A DNA stretch of 64,000 nt, from positions 1,621,404-1,685,403 of the forward strand of contig NZ_FLLS01000002.1 of the NCBI RefSeq assembly GCF_900078545.1. The letters are read 5' to 3'. Position 1 is the stretch's first letter, and each line of letters starts with the position of its first letter. A program made the position numbers and the translations under genes. Shown in pieces: positions 26,072 to 36,597 of the stretch. This stretch comes from Olegusella massiliensis (lineage in GTDB: Bacteria; Actinomycetota; Coriobacteriia; Coriobacteriales; Atopobiaceae). Below the pieces are notes generated by a model. The model was not told the DNA's origin, did not search any database, and saw only the letters and a list, made by a program, of their open reading frames with translations.

Positions 26072-26380
26072 ATGTACGCAATCGTTACGACTGGTGGCAA
26101 GCAGTATAAGGTTGCCGAGGGCGATGTCATTGACGTCGAAAAGCTCAACGCGCAGCCTGGCGACAAGGTCAACCTCGACGTCCTGATGCTTGCTGACGAC
26201 GCAAAGACCGTTGTCGCTCCCGCTGAGCTCGAGGGTAAAAAGGTTATCGCTGAGGTGGTCGATCAGCACAAGGGCAAGAAGGTTATTGTCTTCAAGCTTC
26301 ACAAGCGCAAGCGTTATCATCGCACCAAGGGTCACAGGCAGCAGCTTACGCGCCTGCAGATTACTTCCATCCCCGCGTAG
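26072..26380 (+). CDS. rplU: 50S ribosomal protein L21
   Basis: A 102-residue large-subunit protein. [14 protein letters not shown] at the N-terminus and the [16 protein letters not shown] motif near the end are typical. The ATG at 26072 is chosen because it gives this canonical N-terminus; farther upstream codons would fall in the structured leader. It is followed 46 bases later by rpmA, the usual L21-L27 pair. In many bacteria obgE follows directly, but here the tryptophan transport operon lies between. Confidence 0.96.
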   Translation: MYAIVTTGGKQYKVAEGDVIDVEKLNAQPGDKVNLDVLMLADDAKTVVAPAELEGKKVIAEVVDQHKGKKVIVFKLHKRKRYHRTKGHRQQLTRLQITSIPA

Positions 26381-26426
26381 GCTCGCGCTATTCCCGTTAG
26401 TTTTTTCGAGTAAGGCAGGTAGTACT

Positions 26427-26678
26427 ATGGCACATAAAAAGGGCCAAGCGTCTTCGCGCAATGGTCGCGATTCCAACGCTCAGCGTCTTGGTACCAAGAT
26501 TTTTGGCGGTCAGACAATTAAGACCGGTCAGGTTATTGTTCGTCAGCGTGGCACGCACATTACTCCTGGTACAGGCGTGGGTCGTGGCAAGGATGACACG
26601 CTTTTTGCACTGCAGGATGGCACCGTGCAGTTTGTTAGAGGTGCCAAGCACGTTGTTAACGTGGTGCCTGCTGAGTAG
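26427..26678 (+). CDS. rpmA: 50S ribosomal protein L27
   Basis: An 83-residue large-subunit protein whose N-terminal tail reaches the peptidyl-transferase centre. The N-terminus [21 protein letters not shown] and the motif [16 protein letters not shown] are diagnostic. There is no N-terminal extension with a cleavage site of the Firmicutes Prp type; the second residue of the canonical tail directly follows Met. The strong terminator at 26700 closes the operon. Confidence 0.96.
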   Translation: MAHKKGQASSRNGRDSNAQRLGTKIFGGQTIKTGQVIVRQRGTHITPGTGVGRGKDDTLFALQDGTVQFVRGAKHVVNVVPAE

Positions 26679-26699
26679 AGTACAAGCTGTATGAGCACA

Positions 26700-26730
26700 C
26701 CCCATCGCTGATGCGATGGGGTTTTCTTTT
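26700..26730 (+). terminator. rplU-rpmA terminator
   Basis: CCCCATCGC (26700-26708), loop TGAT, GCGATGGGG (26713-26721), then TTTTCTTTT. A 9-bp perfect GC-rich stem with a U-tract. Confidence 0.92.
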
Positions 26731-26807
26731 GTTTGGCTGTCTTGCTTGAACACTTTGTTTCAATTCATAAACGTATGTGAAATGAGACGTAATCTTAGCT
26801 TGCTCTT

Positions 26808-26816
26808 TGATATAGT
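26808..26816 (+). promoter_or_regulatory. probable extended -10 promoter of the trp leader
   Basis: TGATATAGT contains the extended -10 TGn plus TATAGT (26811-26816). No good -35 lies 16-18 bases upstream. It would start the transcript near 26823, about 33 bases before the leader peptide. Confidence 0.4.
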
Positions 26817-26855
26817 CCCACTAACACGAAACCGAGTGAAGAAGGGAGTTTGACC

Positions 26856-26930
26856 ATGATGACTCAGATAAGCATTGCTAAGGGCATGAACTGGTGGTGG
26901 CGTAGCTGGTCTTCTTTTGGTCGACTCTAG
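26856..26930 (+). CDS. trpL: tryptophan-rich leader peptide
   Basis: A 24-residue ORF (ATG at 26856 or 26859, stop TAG at 26928-26930) preceded by GAAGGGAG. Residues 13-18 read WWWRSW, so four of six consecutive codons (26892-26909) are tryptophan. This is the hallmark of a ribosome-stalling leader that senses charged tRNA-Trp. It is followed at once by mutually exclusive hairpins and then the tryptophan transporter genes. Only the downstream operon is unusual, as trp leaders usually precede biosynthetic genes. Confidence 0.9.
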   Translation: MMTQISIAKGMNWWWRSWSSFGRL

Positions 26931-26990
26931 TCGCTTGCTGCCATATGACTTGTGCAGACGACTTCCGGGTTGACCGGGAGCCGTTTTTTT
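26929..26990 (+). promoter_or_regulatory. transcription attenuator (antiterminator/terminator) of the tryptophan transport operon
   Basis: The terminator is CTTCCGG (26962-26968), loop GTTGA, CCGGGAG (26974-26980), extended by ACG/CGT across one mismatch and followed by seven Ts (26984-26990). An alternative stem pairs AGTCG (26929-26933) with CGACT (26959-26963) and CTGC (26937-26940) with GCAG (26954-26957), which uses the 5' side of the terminator. A ribosome stalled on the Trp codons leaves 26929-26940 free to antiterminate; one that reaches the stop at 26928 covers it and allows termination. Confidence 0.85.
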
Positions 26991-27042
26991 GTGACATTCA
27001 ATTTACCTTTGACTATCAAAGCTCATGTTAGGAGAAACTCTC

Positions 27043-27612
27043 ATGGAAAATTCGAAGCTTACTGACGCTGAAGTCCGTACCATCAAAAGTACTCAGGCAC
27101 AGTCGGGCAAACTCGATGTTGGTTCTTTGGTTCTCGTCGCGATTCTTCTTGCTGCAGGTTTTATTCTCAATGCAACAGTGGGTAGCATGCTCGCTATTAC
27201 AGGTATCAAACCTGAGTTCTGTATTGCTGCATATTGCTTGGCTATCCTGTTGCTTAAGCCAAACCTGCCTCAAGCAATAATCTTTGGTATCCTCGCAGCC
27301 ACCGTCATTCAAATTACTACTTCCATTCCTGGTGTTGAATATGTGGCGGATATTCCTGGTGCAGCTGTAGCCTTTTTGTTAGTCAATAAATTTACCGATG
27401 ATAAGACACCTGTATATCTCCCTTTTGTAGTGGGTTTTGTCACTACTTTGGTCTCTGGTCTTATTTTTGCTTCTATTGCAATGGTTATCGTGCTTAAAGG
27501 TGCACTTGCTTCCATGCTGCCCTTATTAATTGTTGTGCTGAGTACTGCAGTGGGCAATGCCTTGGTAGTAGGTGGCCTTTACCCTGCTTTACGTAAGGTT
27601 GTCTCTCGTTAA
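27043..27612 (+). CDS. trpP: tryptophan transporter TrpP-type S component
   Basis: An integral membrane protein of about 189 residues with roughly five or six hydrophobic segments, in the size range and style of ECF S components. It resembles the TrpP (YhaG) group in the stretch KPEFCIAAYCLAILLLKPNLPQAIIFGILAATVIQITTS. The trp attenuator directly upstream and the ECF ATPase and T genes directly downstream support tryptophan as substrate. I choose ATG 27043, about 9 bases after TTAGGAGAAA, over the ATG at 27025, which lies upstream of that site. Substrate call rests on family plus regulation. Confidence 0.85.
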   Translation: MENSKLTDAEVRTIKSTQAQSGKLDVGSLVLVAILLAAGFILNATVGSMLAITGIKPEFCIAAYCLAILLLKPNLPQAIIFGILAATVIQITTSIPGVEYVADIPGAAVAFLLVNKFTDDKTPVYLPFVVGFVTTLVSGLIFASIAMVIVLKGALASMLPLLIVVLSTAVGNALVVGGLYPALRKVVSR

Positions 27613-27653
27613 TTTACATCAAGGGTGTTCTCATCCTTTGAAAGGGGTTTGTA

Positions 27654-29471
27654 GTGTCAGTATGTAGGGCATGTGATTCGACTGCCACACCAGTTATTCA
27701 ATTGTCTCACGTATCGTTTGCTTTCGAAGATATGACGCAAAAAAATAACTCCCTGCATATGCGCCCCTATGCGTTACGCGATGTAAGTGTTGACATTAAT
27801 GAAGGTGACTTCGTAGGTATCATTGGTCCTTCTGGAGCAGGCAAAACCACTCTTACTTCAGTGCTGTCGGGTGCGATACCTCATCATTTTAAAGGTGAGT
27901 TCAGAGGTGCTTGTTTGGTAGCGGGTATTGATACCTGCGAAGTCGAGCTTACGGATGTTTCTCAGATTGTTGGTAGCGTCTTGCAGGACATTGATGCACA
28001 GATGGTTTCTGCAAACGTAGAAGATGAGTTACTTTATGGTCTTGAAAATTTCGGCGTTGATCATGAACAAATAATGCCGCGCGTATTTGGGGCGCTTGAA
28101 GCGGTAGGCATCCCTGATTTGCTTTATCGCGATATTGCGACTCTTTCTGGGGGACAAAAGCAAAAAGTTGCCATTGCGGCAATTTTGGCTTTGCAACCTC
28201 GTGTGTTGGTTTTGGATGAGCCTACGGCAGCACTCGATCCTCTTTCCTCGCGTCAGGTATTTGATACGCTTCGCCTACTCAATCAGACGCAAGGAATTAC
28301 TGTGGTAGTGGTGGAGCAAAAAGTTGCTCTACTTGCTGAATATTGTCAGCGTATGCTCGTACTTTCCGAAGGAACGGTTGCCCTTGATGGCAGCCCCGCA
28401 GAAGTTTTGACGCACCGTCAAGAACTCAAAGCCATTGGCGTAGATTCTCCACGCGTTACTCGTGTGTCAAATAAGCTGCACGCAAAGCAGCTACTTGATA
28501 AAAGTTGTTCTTTTTTGACTACGGATACTGCATTTATTGGTATCAAGAATCTAATCGCTGGCAATAAAACTCCTCGCACGGCTGATTTTGAGCCCAGAAG
28601 AAGTGAAGATGCATTTGTAATGCAACCCGAACCTAGCACTACTGTCATGCAACAGCCAGTTTTATCTTTTGATCATGTAGGTTTTTCCTATGGTCCTCAT
28701 GCTGCTTCGGTGCAAGATATTAATTTTGAGGTGCATCCAGGTGAACTGCTTGCCATTATTGGCCAAAATGGTGCAGGTAAAACTACCCTTACCAAACTCA
28801 TGAATGGTCTTCTCAAGCCTTCCGAAGGTAGGGTAAATATCTGTGGTTTGGATACAACTGTAGCTCGTACAAGTCAGATTGCACGTTATGTCTCAACGCT
28901 TTTTCAAGATCCCGATCATCAGATTTGCAAAGAAACTGTCCTCGATGAAGTAGCTTTTTCCTTGGAATTGCTAGGCGTTGATACACAAATAGCCCGCGCT
29001 CGAGCAACACAAACGATTAAACGGTTTTCCTTACCAGCTGATGTGGCTCCGTTTTCGCTTTCACGTGGCCAGCGGCAGATTGTGGCTCTTGCCAGTGTAG
29101 TCGTCGTGCGCCCAAAATTGCTTATTTTGGATGAGCCTACCTGCGGTCTTGATTATCAAGAGTGCATGGTCGTCATGAGGGCGGTCAAAGAGGCGCGCAA
29201 GCAGGGCTGTGCCATTGTGATGGTGTGCCATGACATGGAAGTTGTCTATGACTTTGCAAGTCGTATTATGGTCATGTCTGATGGCTTTAGTCGTGCTGAC
29301 GGCAATCCTGTTGAGCTTTTTGAGAATACTGCGCTCATGGAGCAAGCTTCTGTTGCACCGCCGCAGATTCTTGGTCTTTCGAACAAGTTGGCAGCTGATG
29401 GCTATAGTGCCTATAAAAGTCTCTCTGAGGTGAGCGATATTGTGACCATTACGGAAGGTCTGGTGAGATAA
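27654..29471 (+). CDS. ECF transporter ATPase, two ATP-binding domains fused
   Basis: A 605-residue energising subunit with two tandem ABC domains in place of separate A and A' proteins. Domain 1 has Walker A GPSGAGKTT (58-66), signature LSGGQKQK and Walker B VLVLDEPTAALD. Domain 2 has Walker A GQNGAGKTT (370-378), a variant signature LSRGQRQ, and Walker B LLILDEPTCGLD. A ~90-residue linker joins them. The start is GTG 27654. The T protein begins on the base after the stop. With the upstream TrpP-like S component this makes a dedicated (group I) importer powered by ATP. Confidence 0.93.
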   Translation: MSVCRACDSTATPVIQLSHVSFAFEDMTQKNNSLHMRPYALRDVSVDINEGDFVGIIGPSGAGKTTLTSVLSGAIPHHFKGEFRGACLVAGIDTCEVELTDVSQIVGSVLQDIDAQMVSANVEDELLYGLENFGVDHEQIMPRVFGALEAVGIPDLLYRDIATLSGGQKQKVAIAAILALQPRVLVLDEPTAALDPLSSRQVFDTLRLLNQTQGITVVVVEQKVALLAEYCQRMLVLSEGTVALDGSPAEVLTHRQELKAIGVDSPRVTRVSNKLHAKQLLDKSCSFLTTDTAFIGIKNLIAGNKTPRTADFEPRRSEDAFVMQPEPSTTVMQQPVLSFDHVGFSYGPHAASVQDINFEVHPGELLAIIGQNGAGKTTLTKLMNGLLKPSEGRVNICGLDTTVARTSQIARYVSTLFQDPDHQICKETVLDEVAFSLELLGVDTQIARARATQTIKRFSLPADVAPFSLSRGQRQIVALASVVVVRPKLLILDEPTCGLDYQECMVVMRAVKEARKQGCAIVMVCHDMEVVYDFASRIMVMSDGFSRADGNPVELFENTALMEQASVAPPQILGLSNKLAADGYSAYKSLSEVSDIVTITEGLVR

Positions 29472-30218
29472 ATGGCAGGTCTTCTGAAATACTCCGAGGG
29501 CACCACTTTGCTTCATCGAGCCAATCCTCTTTCCAAGGTTTTATTGGCGCTCTGTATTTGTGTGGCTGTTTTTTTAGCGCCCCATCCCTTTGCATTGCTA
29601 GCCATCATTGGTGTGGAAGTACTCATAGGTCTTTATGCGGGCATTGGCAAAGAGACTCTCAGTCTGCTTACGGGCCTTTTGGGCTTAGGCTTGATAATGT
29701 GCTTGGTTCAGCTGCTTATTATTCGAGATGGCACGGCTATTTTTTTGTTTGTGACAGACCGCGGTCTTTCCACAGGTGTATTAGTCGCCTTGCGCCTCGT
29801 AGCTTTTGCCATTCCCTTAGTACAAATGCTCACTTTGACTCGACTTACTGACCTTGCAAATGCTGCGGTTGAAGTGTTGCATGTTCCGTATCGTTACGCC
29901 TTTACCATTACAACTGCTCTTCGTTTTGTGCCGATTTTTGCGGATGAGATGAACAAAATCGTTGAAGCTCAGACTGCCCGAGGCGCCTCTTTTGATGAAG
30001 GTGGAATTTTTAGACGCCTACGTTTGATGTTGCCGCTTGCAGCACCGCTGCTCATCTCTTCGGTTGCCAAAGCCGATAATACTGCACTTGCAGCAGAGGA
30101 AAGAGGCTTTTATTTGCGCACGCGTTCCTCTTCCTATAAACGCTATCCTTTTGGCGTGGCTGATATTGTTGTATTTGCTGTAGGCGTGCTCATTGTGGCT
30201 GCTTCTATCCTTTGGTAA
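29472..30218 (+). CDS. ecfT: ECF transporter transmembrane T component
   Basis: A 248-residue coupling protein with about five membrane segments. The cytoplasmic helices carry the T-family Ala-Arg-Gly coupling motifs: QTARGASFDEGG near residue 170 and a second set near AAEERGFY about 30 residues later. It abuts the ATPase gene (stop then ATG without gap) and completes the S-A-T order. The operon ends with no strong terminator, though an inverted repeat at 30236-30280 follows. Confidence 0.92.
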   Translation: MAGLLKYSEGTTLLHRANPLSKVLLALCICVAVFLAPHPFALLAIIGVEVLIGLYAGIGKETLSLLTGLLGLGLIMCLVQLLIIRDGTAIFLFVTDRGLSTGVLVALRLVAFAIPLVQMLTLTRLTDLANAAVEVLHVPYRYAFTITTALRFVPIFADEMNKIVEAQTARGASFDEGGIFRRLRLMLPLAAPLLISSVAKADNTALAAEERGFYLRTRSSSYKRYPFGVADIVVFAVGVLIVAASILW

Positions 30219-32820
<2,602 letters not shown>

Positions 32821-32866
32821 CATGAGCGATAGCTAGACTCAATGAGCGGAGAGGAGAACCCTCGAA

Positions 32867-33673
32867 ATGCCTTTGCGAGAGCCTGATGACGGTAGCGGTG
32901 TCCTAAGTCCTGCGCATATCGCGAGTCAAAAGTTGCGTATACGCACGCCTGCCTGTGGTGACTTACCACTTCTGGGTAGCGATCCAAAAAAGCACTATCG
33001 TTTGGGTATTATGGGTGGCACTTTTGACCCCATTCATCATGGGCACCTTGTTTGTGCTGAGACCGCTTTTGATGCGCTCAATCTTGATGTCGTAGTCTTT
33101 ATGCCTGCGGGTTCTCCCGCCTTCAAACAGCATGTGCATGTTTCTTCGGGTGAAGACCGCTATGCTATGACTTTACTTGCTACCTCAGACAACCCACATT
33201 TTATGGCGAGTCGCTTTGAGGTAGACCGTGAGGGTGTGACGTACACAGCTGAAACGCTTCGTTTGCTGAGATCAATATATCCAAATAATGTTGAGCTTTT
33301 CTTTATTACCGGTGCAGATGCTATTGCCGATATAGTGCGTTGGAAGGATGCAGGAAATATTGCAAATCTGGCTCATCTCGTAGGTGCTACTCGTCCAGGT
33401 TATGACTTGAGACATGCACAAGCTGCAATCGAAGAGTCTCCCTATGACTTCCAAGTAACTTATCTTGAAGTGCCGGCATTGGCAATATCCTCAAGTTATC
33501 TGCGTAGGCGTGTTGAAGAAGGCCAGAGTCTACGTTATCTTACGCCGGATGCCGTTACTGGTTATATTCACAAACATGAGCTTTATGGAGCACGTTCTTT
33601 GAGCTATGGATCGGTGATGGGACTGGGAAAAACCCGTGTACATGATGGTGCTACAGAGGAAGTAACTGCATGA
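32867..33673 (+). CDS. nadD: nicotinate-nucleotide adenylyltransferase
   Basis: Adenylates nicotinate mononucleotide in NAD synthesis. The nucleotidyltransferase signature GIMGGTFDPIHHGH and the C-terminal ISSSYLRRRVEEGQSLRYLTPDAVTGYI are clear. At 268 residues it is longer than the usual ~200: about 45 residues precede the catalytic fold and about 25 follow it. The ATG at 32867 has GGAGAGGAG at good spacing, so the extension is probably translated. Its stop overlaps the next start as ATGA. The order obgE-proB-nadD-yqeK-rsfS is a familiar Gram-positive arrangement. Confidence 0.94.
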   Translation: MPLREPDDGSGVLSPAHIASQKLRIRTPACGDLPLLGSDPKKHYRLGIMGGTFDPIHHGHLVCAETAFDALNLDVVVFMPAGSPAFKQHVHVSSGEDRYAMTLLATSDNPHFMASRFEVDREGVTYTAETLRLLRSIYPNNVELFFITGADAIADIVRWKDAGNIANLAHLVGATRPGYDLRHAQAAIEESPYDFQVTYLEVPALAISSSYLRRRVEEGQSLRYLTPDAVTGYIHKHELYGARSLSYGSVMGLGKTRVHDGATEEVTA

Positions 33674-34305
33674 GTGAACTTCAATTTTGTCGCGAAATCA
33701 ATGAAGACCTTGATGCTGATCAAATCGTAGAGCTTGCAAAGCTGCGCGCTGCTTTGCGTGAGCATATGGCTGTTGTTAAGCCCAAGAGGTTTGCTCATTC
33801 ACTTTCTGTAGCGGCTGAAGCAGCACGCTTGGCACATATCTATAGTGTTAGTTCCTATCTTGCACAGGCGGCGGGTATATTGCACGATTGGGATAAGACG
33901 CTTACCTTTGATGAGCAATTACAGCACGCTCAGGCTGCAAATATTGATATGGGTGTTGAGCTTTCTTTGGTGGGAAATCTTTTGCATGGCTTAACTGCCG
34001 CTCACGATTTGCCTTGCCAATTTCCTGAACTTCCTTCCGAAGTATGGCAAGCTATTGCTCGTCATACCACAGGGGCTCAAGATATGACACCTCTTGATAT
34101 GGTGCTATTTATTGCTGACGGTATTGAGCCTTTGCGTCCTGCAAGTCCAGGAATTGAGCGTACACGCTCGCTTGTAGGAAAAGTTTCACTGGAAGAGCTC
34201 TATTGGGAGTCGTTTATTGGCGGTGTAGTCTACGTGTTGGAAGGTAGACGCTACCTTTATCCGGGTACCCTAGAGTTATACAACAGCTATGTCCTTAAGC
34301 ACTAA
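33670..34305 (+). CDS. yqeK: HD-domain hydrolase YqeK (bis(5'-nucleosyl)-tetraphosphatase)
   Basis: A 211-residue HD-superfamily protein of the YqeK type, which hydrolyses Ap4A symmetrically. Metal ligands appear in RFAHSLSVAAEAARLA and GILHDWDK, with a later LLHG and IARHTTG. The HD motif has WDK where IAK or KAK is common. It overlaps nadD by four bases. Pairing with nadD and rsfS is standard for this family. Confidence 0.9.
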   Translation: MSELQFCREINEDLDADQIVELAKLRAALREHMAVVKPKRFAHSLSVAAEAARLAHIYSVSSYLAQAAGILHDWDKTLTFDEQLQHAQAANIDMGVELSLVGNLLHGLTAAHDLPCQFPELPSEVWQAIARHTTGAQDMTPLDMVLFIADGIEPLRPASPGIERTRSLVGKVSLEELYWESFIGGVVYVLEGRRYLYPGTLELYNSYVLKH

Positions 34306-34331
34306 GGAAGTCTTCAAGAAAGGTTAGCTAC

Positions 34332-34724
34332 ATGGCAGTTACACCCCTCGAACTCGTACACGTTGCCGCAATTGCTGCAGATGACAAAAAAGCTCAGGAT
34401 TTGGTCATTATCGATCTTGAAAATGAGACCGATATGTGTGATTACTTTTTGATTTGTACAGCTTCTAGCAAGGCACAAGCTGATGCAGTGCTCGAGGCAA
34501 TTGAGGAAAAGGTAAAGATGAATTGCCAAGAAGCACCCTTGTCTGTTGAAGGCAAAGCAGGTTCTGGCTGGACTTTGATGGATTATGGTGCCGTAGTTAT
34601 TCATGTTTTTAGACCTGAAGCACGAGAGTACTTCCGTATTGAACGCCTTTGGGGAGATGCTCCACGTGTGAATTTTGGTTTAGAGGGCCAGGCAGAGCTA
34701 GATTCTCATGACAAAAATAAATAA
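34332..34724 (+). CDS. rsfS: ribosome silencing factor RsfS
   Basis: A 130-residue protein that binds L14 and blocks subunit joining when nutrients are poor. The Iojap/RsfS core is visible: DLVIIDLENETDMCDYFLICTASSKAQADAV, EGKAGSGWTLMDYGAVVIHVF and REYFRIERLWGDA. The ATG follows GAAAGGTTAGC. It is the last gene of the obgE-to-rsfS run, and its stop lies inside the convergent terminator shared with dinB. Confidence 0.94.
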   Translation: MAVTPLELVHVAAIAADDKKAQDLVIIDLENETDMCDYFLICTASSKAQADAVLEAIEEKVKMNCQEAPLSVEGKAGSGWTLMDYGAVVIHVFRPEAREYFRIERLWGDAPRVNFGLEGQAELDSHDKNK

Positions 34725-34739
34725 GCTTCCGGCTTATTT
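34719..34739. terminator. compact bidirectional hairpin spanning both stop codons of rsfS and dinB
   Basis: AAATAAGC (34719-34726), loop TTCCG, GCTTATTT (34732-34739). The left arm contains the rsfS stop (34722-34724) and the right arm the dinB stop (34734-34736). No extended T-run follows on either strand, so strength is uncertain. Confidence 0.6.
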
Positions 34740-36008
34740 AGAGCGACCGCTTTCATTGAGCTCGCCGCGTAGGCGCAAATCGTGTCCATAGGCAATAACG
34801 GAATTTCCAAAACGTGATTTTAGTTCGTCAGTGGTAAGAGCAAGGCGGCGTAGGTCACGTTTTTTCTTGGCCAGGCGTTGATTTACTTCTCTCTCAGACT
34901 CCGTTTCAAAGAGACTGAGCTGTTGGGATTTGTTTGCTCCAAAATTGCTTATACCCACGCCTACAAGACGTACAGGGCTTCCTTCATGCCAAATCTGCTC
35001 AAGGAGTTCGAGTGCTACCTGGGCAAATTCATGTTCATCATCTGTAGCTTGATCAAGTTGACGCTGAATAGTATGGCTTTTATTGAAGTCAAACTTGAGC
35101 TTTAAGCTTAGCTCACTACCTTTAAGCCCCTTTTTTCTCAGGCGTGCACCCGTGAGTGCGGCTACATGCAAGACCGCAGCATAGACATCTTTTTTATCGC
35201 ATAGATCATGGGCAAACGTACGCTCAGAAGACACTGACTTTGGAGCCTCACGTATGGCCCGCTCCGCGACGACGCTTTGCTCTTTGCCTGCCGCGCGTTC
35301 TATGAGGCGAGGTCCATAACTTCCTAATATGCGTCTGAGTTGCTGTGGATCTGCTTGGGCAAGTTGTCCGAGAGTTTTTATATGTAGCGATTGAAGCCTT
35401 GCTTCCGCCTTACTCCCGATACCACTCATAGCGCGTACGGGCAGAGGTGCCAAAAAGAGAGCTTCTGTACCTGGAGGCACAATGGTAAGTCCACGGGGCT
35501 TTTCTCGCTCAGAGGCGATTTTGGCTATAGTTTTGTTGATGCCAAGTCCAATTGAGCAACTAATTCCAAGTTTCTCCACACGATTTTGAATCCGCCGACA
35601 AATAACAAGGGGATTTTCTGCAGCATAGCGACCGGGTGTTATATCAAAAAAAGCTTCATCAATAGAAACTTGCTCTACCAAGGGAGTTTCATCAACAAGA
35701 ATATTCATGACAGCTGCAGATAACTCGCGGTATCGTGAGAAATGACCTTCAGTCCAAATTGCTTGGGGGCAAAGACGTTCTGCTTGAAAACTAGGCATAG
35801 CAGAATGAATGCCAAATTTGCGCGCTTCATAAGATGCGGTTGAGACGACACCGCGATGTTTTGAGGAACCCCCAACAATAAGGGGTTTGCCTCGCCATTC
35901 AGGGTGATCAAGCTGCTCGACCGAGGCAAAAAAAGCATCAAGATCAAGCAAGCCGATTGCTCGTCCTGACCAAGGAATTACTGCTCTGTCATCGTGTGCA
36001 TTCTCCAT
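34734..36008 (-). CDS. dinB: DNA polymerase IV (Y family)
   Basis: A translesion polymerase of about 424 residues. Catalytic carboxylates lie in LLDLDAFFASVEQ and SIDEAFFD. The palm (YEARKFGIHSAMP), thumb helix-hairpin-helix (MSGIGSKAEARLQSLHIKTLGQLA) and little-finger domain follow, and a beta-clamp binding motif QLSLFE sits near the C-terminus. I place the start at ATG 36008: a consensus TATAAT ends 7 bases before it, which predicts a leaderless transcript. The ATG at 36017 would then lie inside the -10 element. Convergent with rsfS. Confidence 0.92.
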   Translation of the reverse strand: MENAHDDRAVIPWSGRAIGLLDLDAFFASVEQLDHPEWRGKPLIVGGSSKHRGVVSTASYEARKFGIHSAMPSFQAERLCPQAIWTEGHFSRYRELSAAVMNILVDETPLVEQVSIDEAFFDITPGRYAAENPLVICRRIQNRVEKLGISCSIGLGINKTIAKIASEREKPRGLTIVPPGTEALFLAPLPVRAMSGIGSKAEARLQSLHIKTLGQLAQADPQQLRRILGSYGPRLIERAAGKEQSVVAERAIREAPKSVSSERTFAHDLCDKKDVYAAVLHVAALTGARLRKKGLKGSELSLKLKFDFNKSHTIQRQLDQATDDEHEFAQVALELLEQIWHEGSPVRLVGVGISNFGANKSQQLSLFETESEREVNQRLAKKKRDLRRLALTTDELKSRFGNSVIAYGHDLRLRGELNESGRSK

Positions 36009-36021
36009 AGTTGTCATTATA
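36009..36021 (-). promoter_or_regulatory. dinB -10 element, probably giving a leaderless mRNA
   Basis: Leftward TATAAT (36016-36021) followed by seven bases and ATG (36008). No good -35 is seen. Upstream, GAAC repeats twice four bases apart on the minus strand (near 36039-36050), which is only a half match to an actinobacterial LexA site. Confidence 0.5.
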
Positions 36022-36177
36022 GGTAAGTGGCAGGGCGGTTCGTTTGTTCTAAGCGCCCCCGTATAAACTGAAATACTTTTTGCTCAAAAATTCAAAAAAC
36101 ATTGATAAATTTGTTCTTAGAGCTGCTTAAACGTTGCTTTTACATGGATTTTGTCTTTAAGATACAAAAACTATACC

Positions 36178-36205
36178 TTGCACCAAACGCTAGGAGTCGT
36201 ATAGT
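36178..36205 (+). promoter_or_regulatory. rpsP operon promoter
   Basis: TTGCAC (36178-36183), 16-base spacer, TATAGT (36200-36205). Predicted start near 36212, giving a leader of about 65 bases. Confidence 0.65.
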
Positions 36206-36211
36206 AGGAGA

Positions 36212-36276
36212 GCATTTGTGTGGCAAAGCGACACAACTACTACTACCACGGTGTCGCTCGTCTGAAGGAGTTTTCA
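36212..36276 (+). promoter_or_regulatory. hairpin-bearing 5' leader of rpsP
   Basis: AGCGACAC (36227-36234) and GTGTCGCT (36251-36258) form a perfect 8-bp stem with a 16-base loop of ACT/ACC repeats. It ends 5 bases before the rpsP Shine-Dalgarno (36264-36270). An autoregulatory S16 leader is possible. Confidence 0.5.
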
Positions 36277-36594
36277 TTGGCAGTCAAGATTCGTTTGGCC
36301 CGTCACGGCGCCAAGAAGCGTCCCTATTATCGCGTTGTCGTCGCTGATGGTCGTATGCCTCGCGATGGTCGTTATATTGAGGAGGTTGGTCGTTATAATC
36401 CTTTGACCACTCCCAAGACCATCCAGCTTGACCTTGAGAAGATTGATGAGTGGGTTGCTAAGGGTGCTCGGCCCAGCTCTACTGTCTCTCATCTGATGGA
36501 CATCGTGCGTACTGGTGCTCCTGCACCTGAGAAGAAGGCCAAGCTTTCCAAGAAGGCTCAGGCCAAGGTAGCAGCAGCTCAGGACGAGGAGTAA
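36277..36594 (+). CDS. rpsP: 30S ribosomal protein S16
   Basis: A 105-residue small-subunit protein: [37 protein letters not shown] is the diagnostic N-terminal region. The initiator is TTG 36277, 6 bases after GAAGGAG, which gives the canonical length; a GTG at 36220 lies within the leader hairpin region and is rejected. A Lys/Ala-rich tail of about 25 residues follows. First gene of rpsP-khpA-rimM-trmD-lepB. Confidence 0.95.
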   Translation: MAVKIRLARHGAKKRPYYRVVVADGRMPRDGRYIEEVGRYNPLTTPKTIQLDLEKIDEWVAKGARPSSTVSHLMDIVRTGAPAPEKKAKLSKKAQAKVAAAQDEE

Positions 36595-36597
36595 GCC

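Noticed and set aside
36039..36050. Possible LexA (SOS) box upstream of dinB
   Set aside because: The site reads GAAC-n4-GAAC on the minus strand, whereas the actinobacterial LexA palindrome needs GAAC-n4-GTTC. One half-site does not match.
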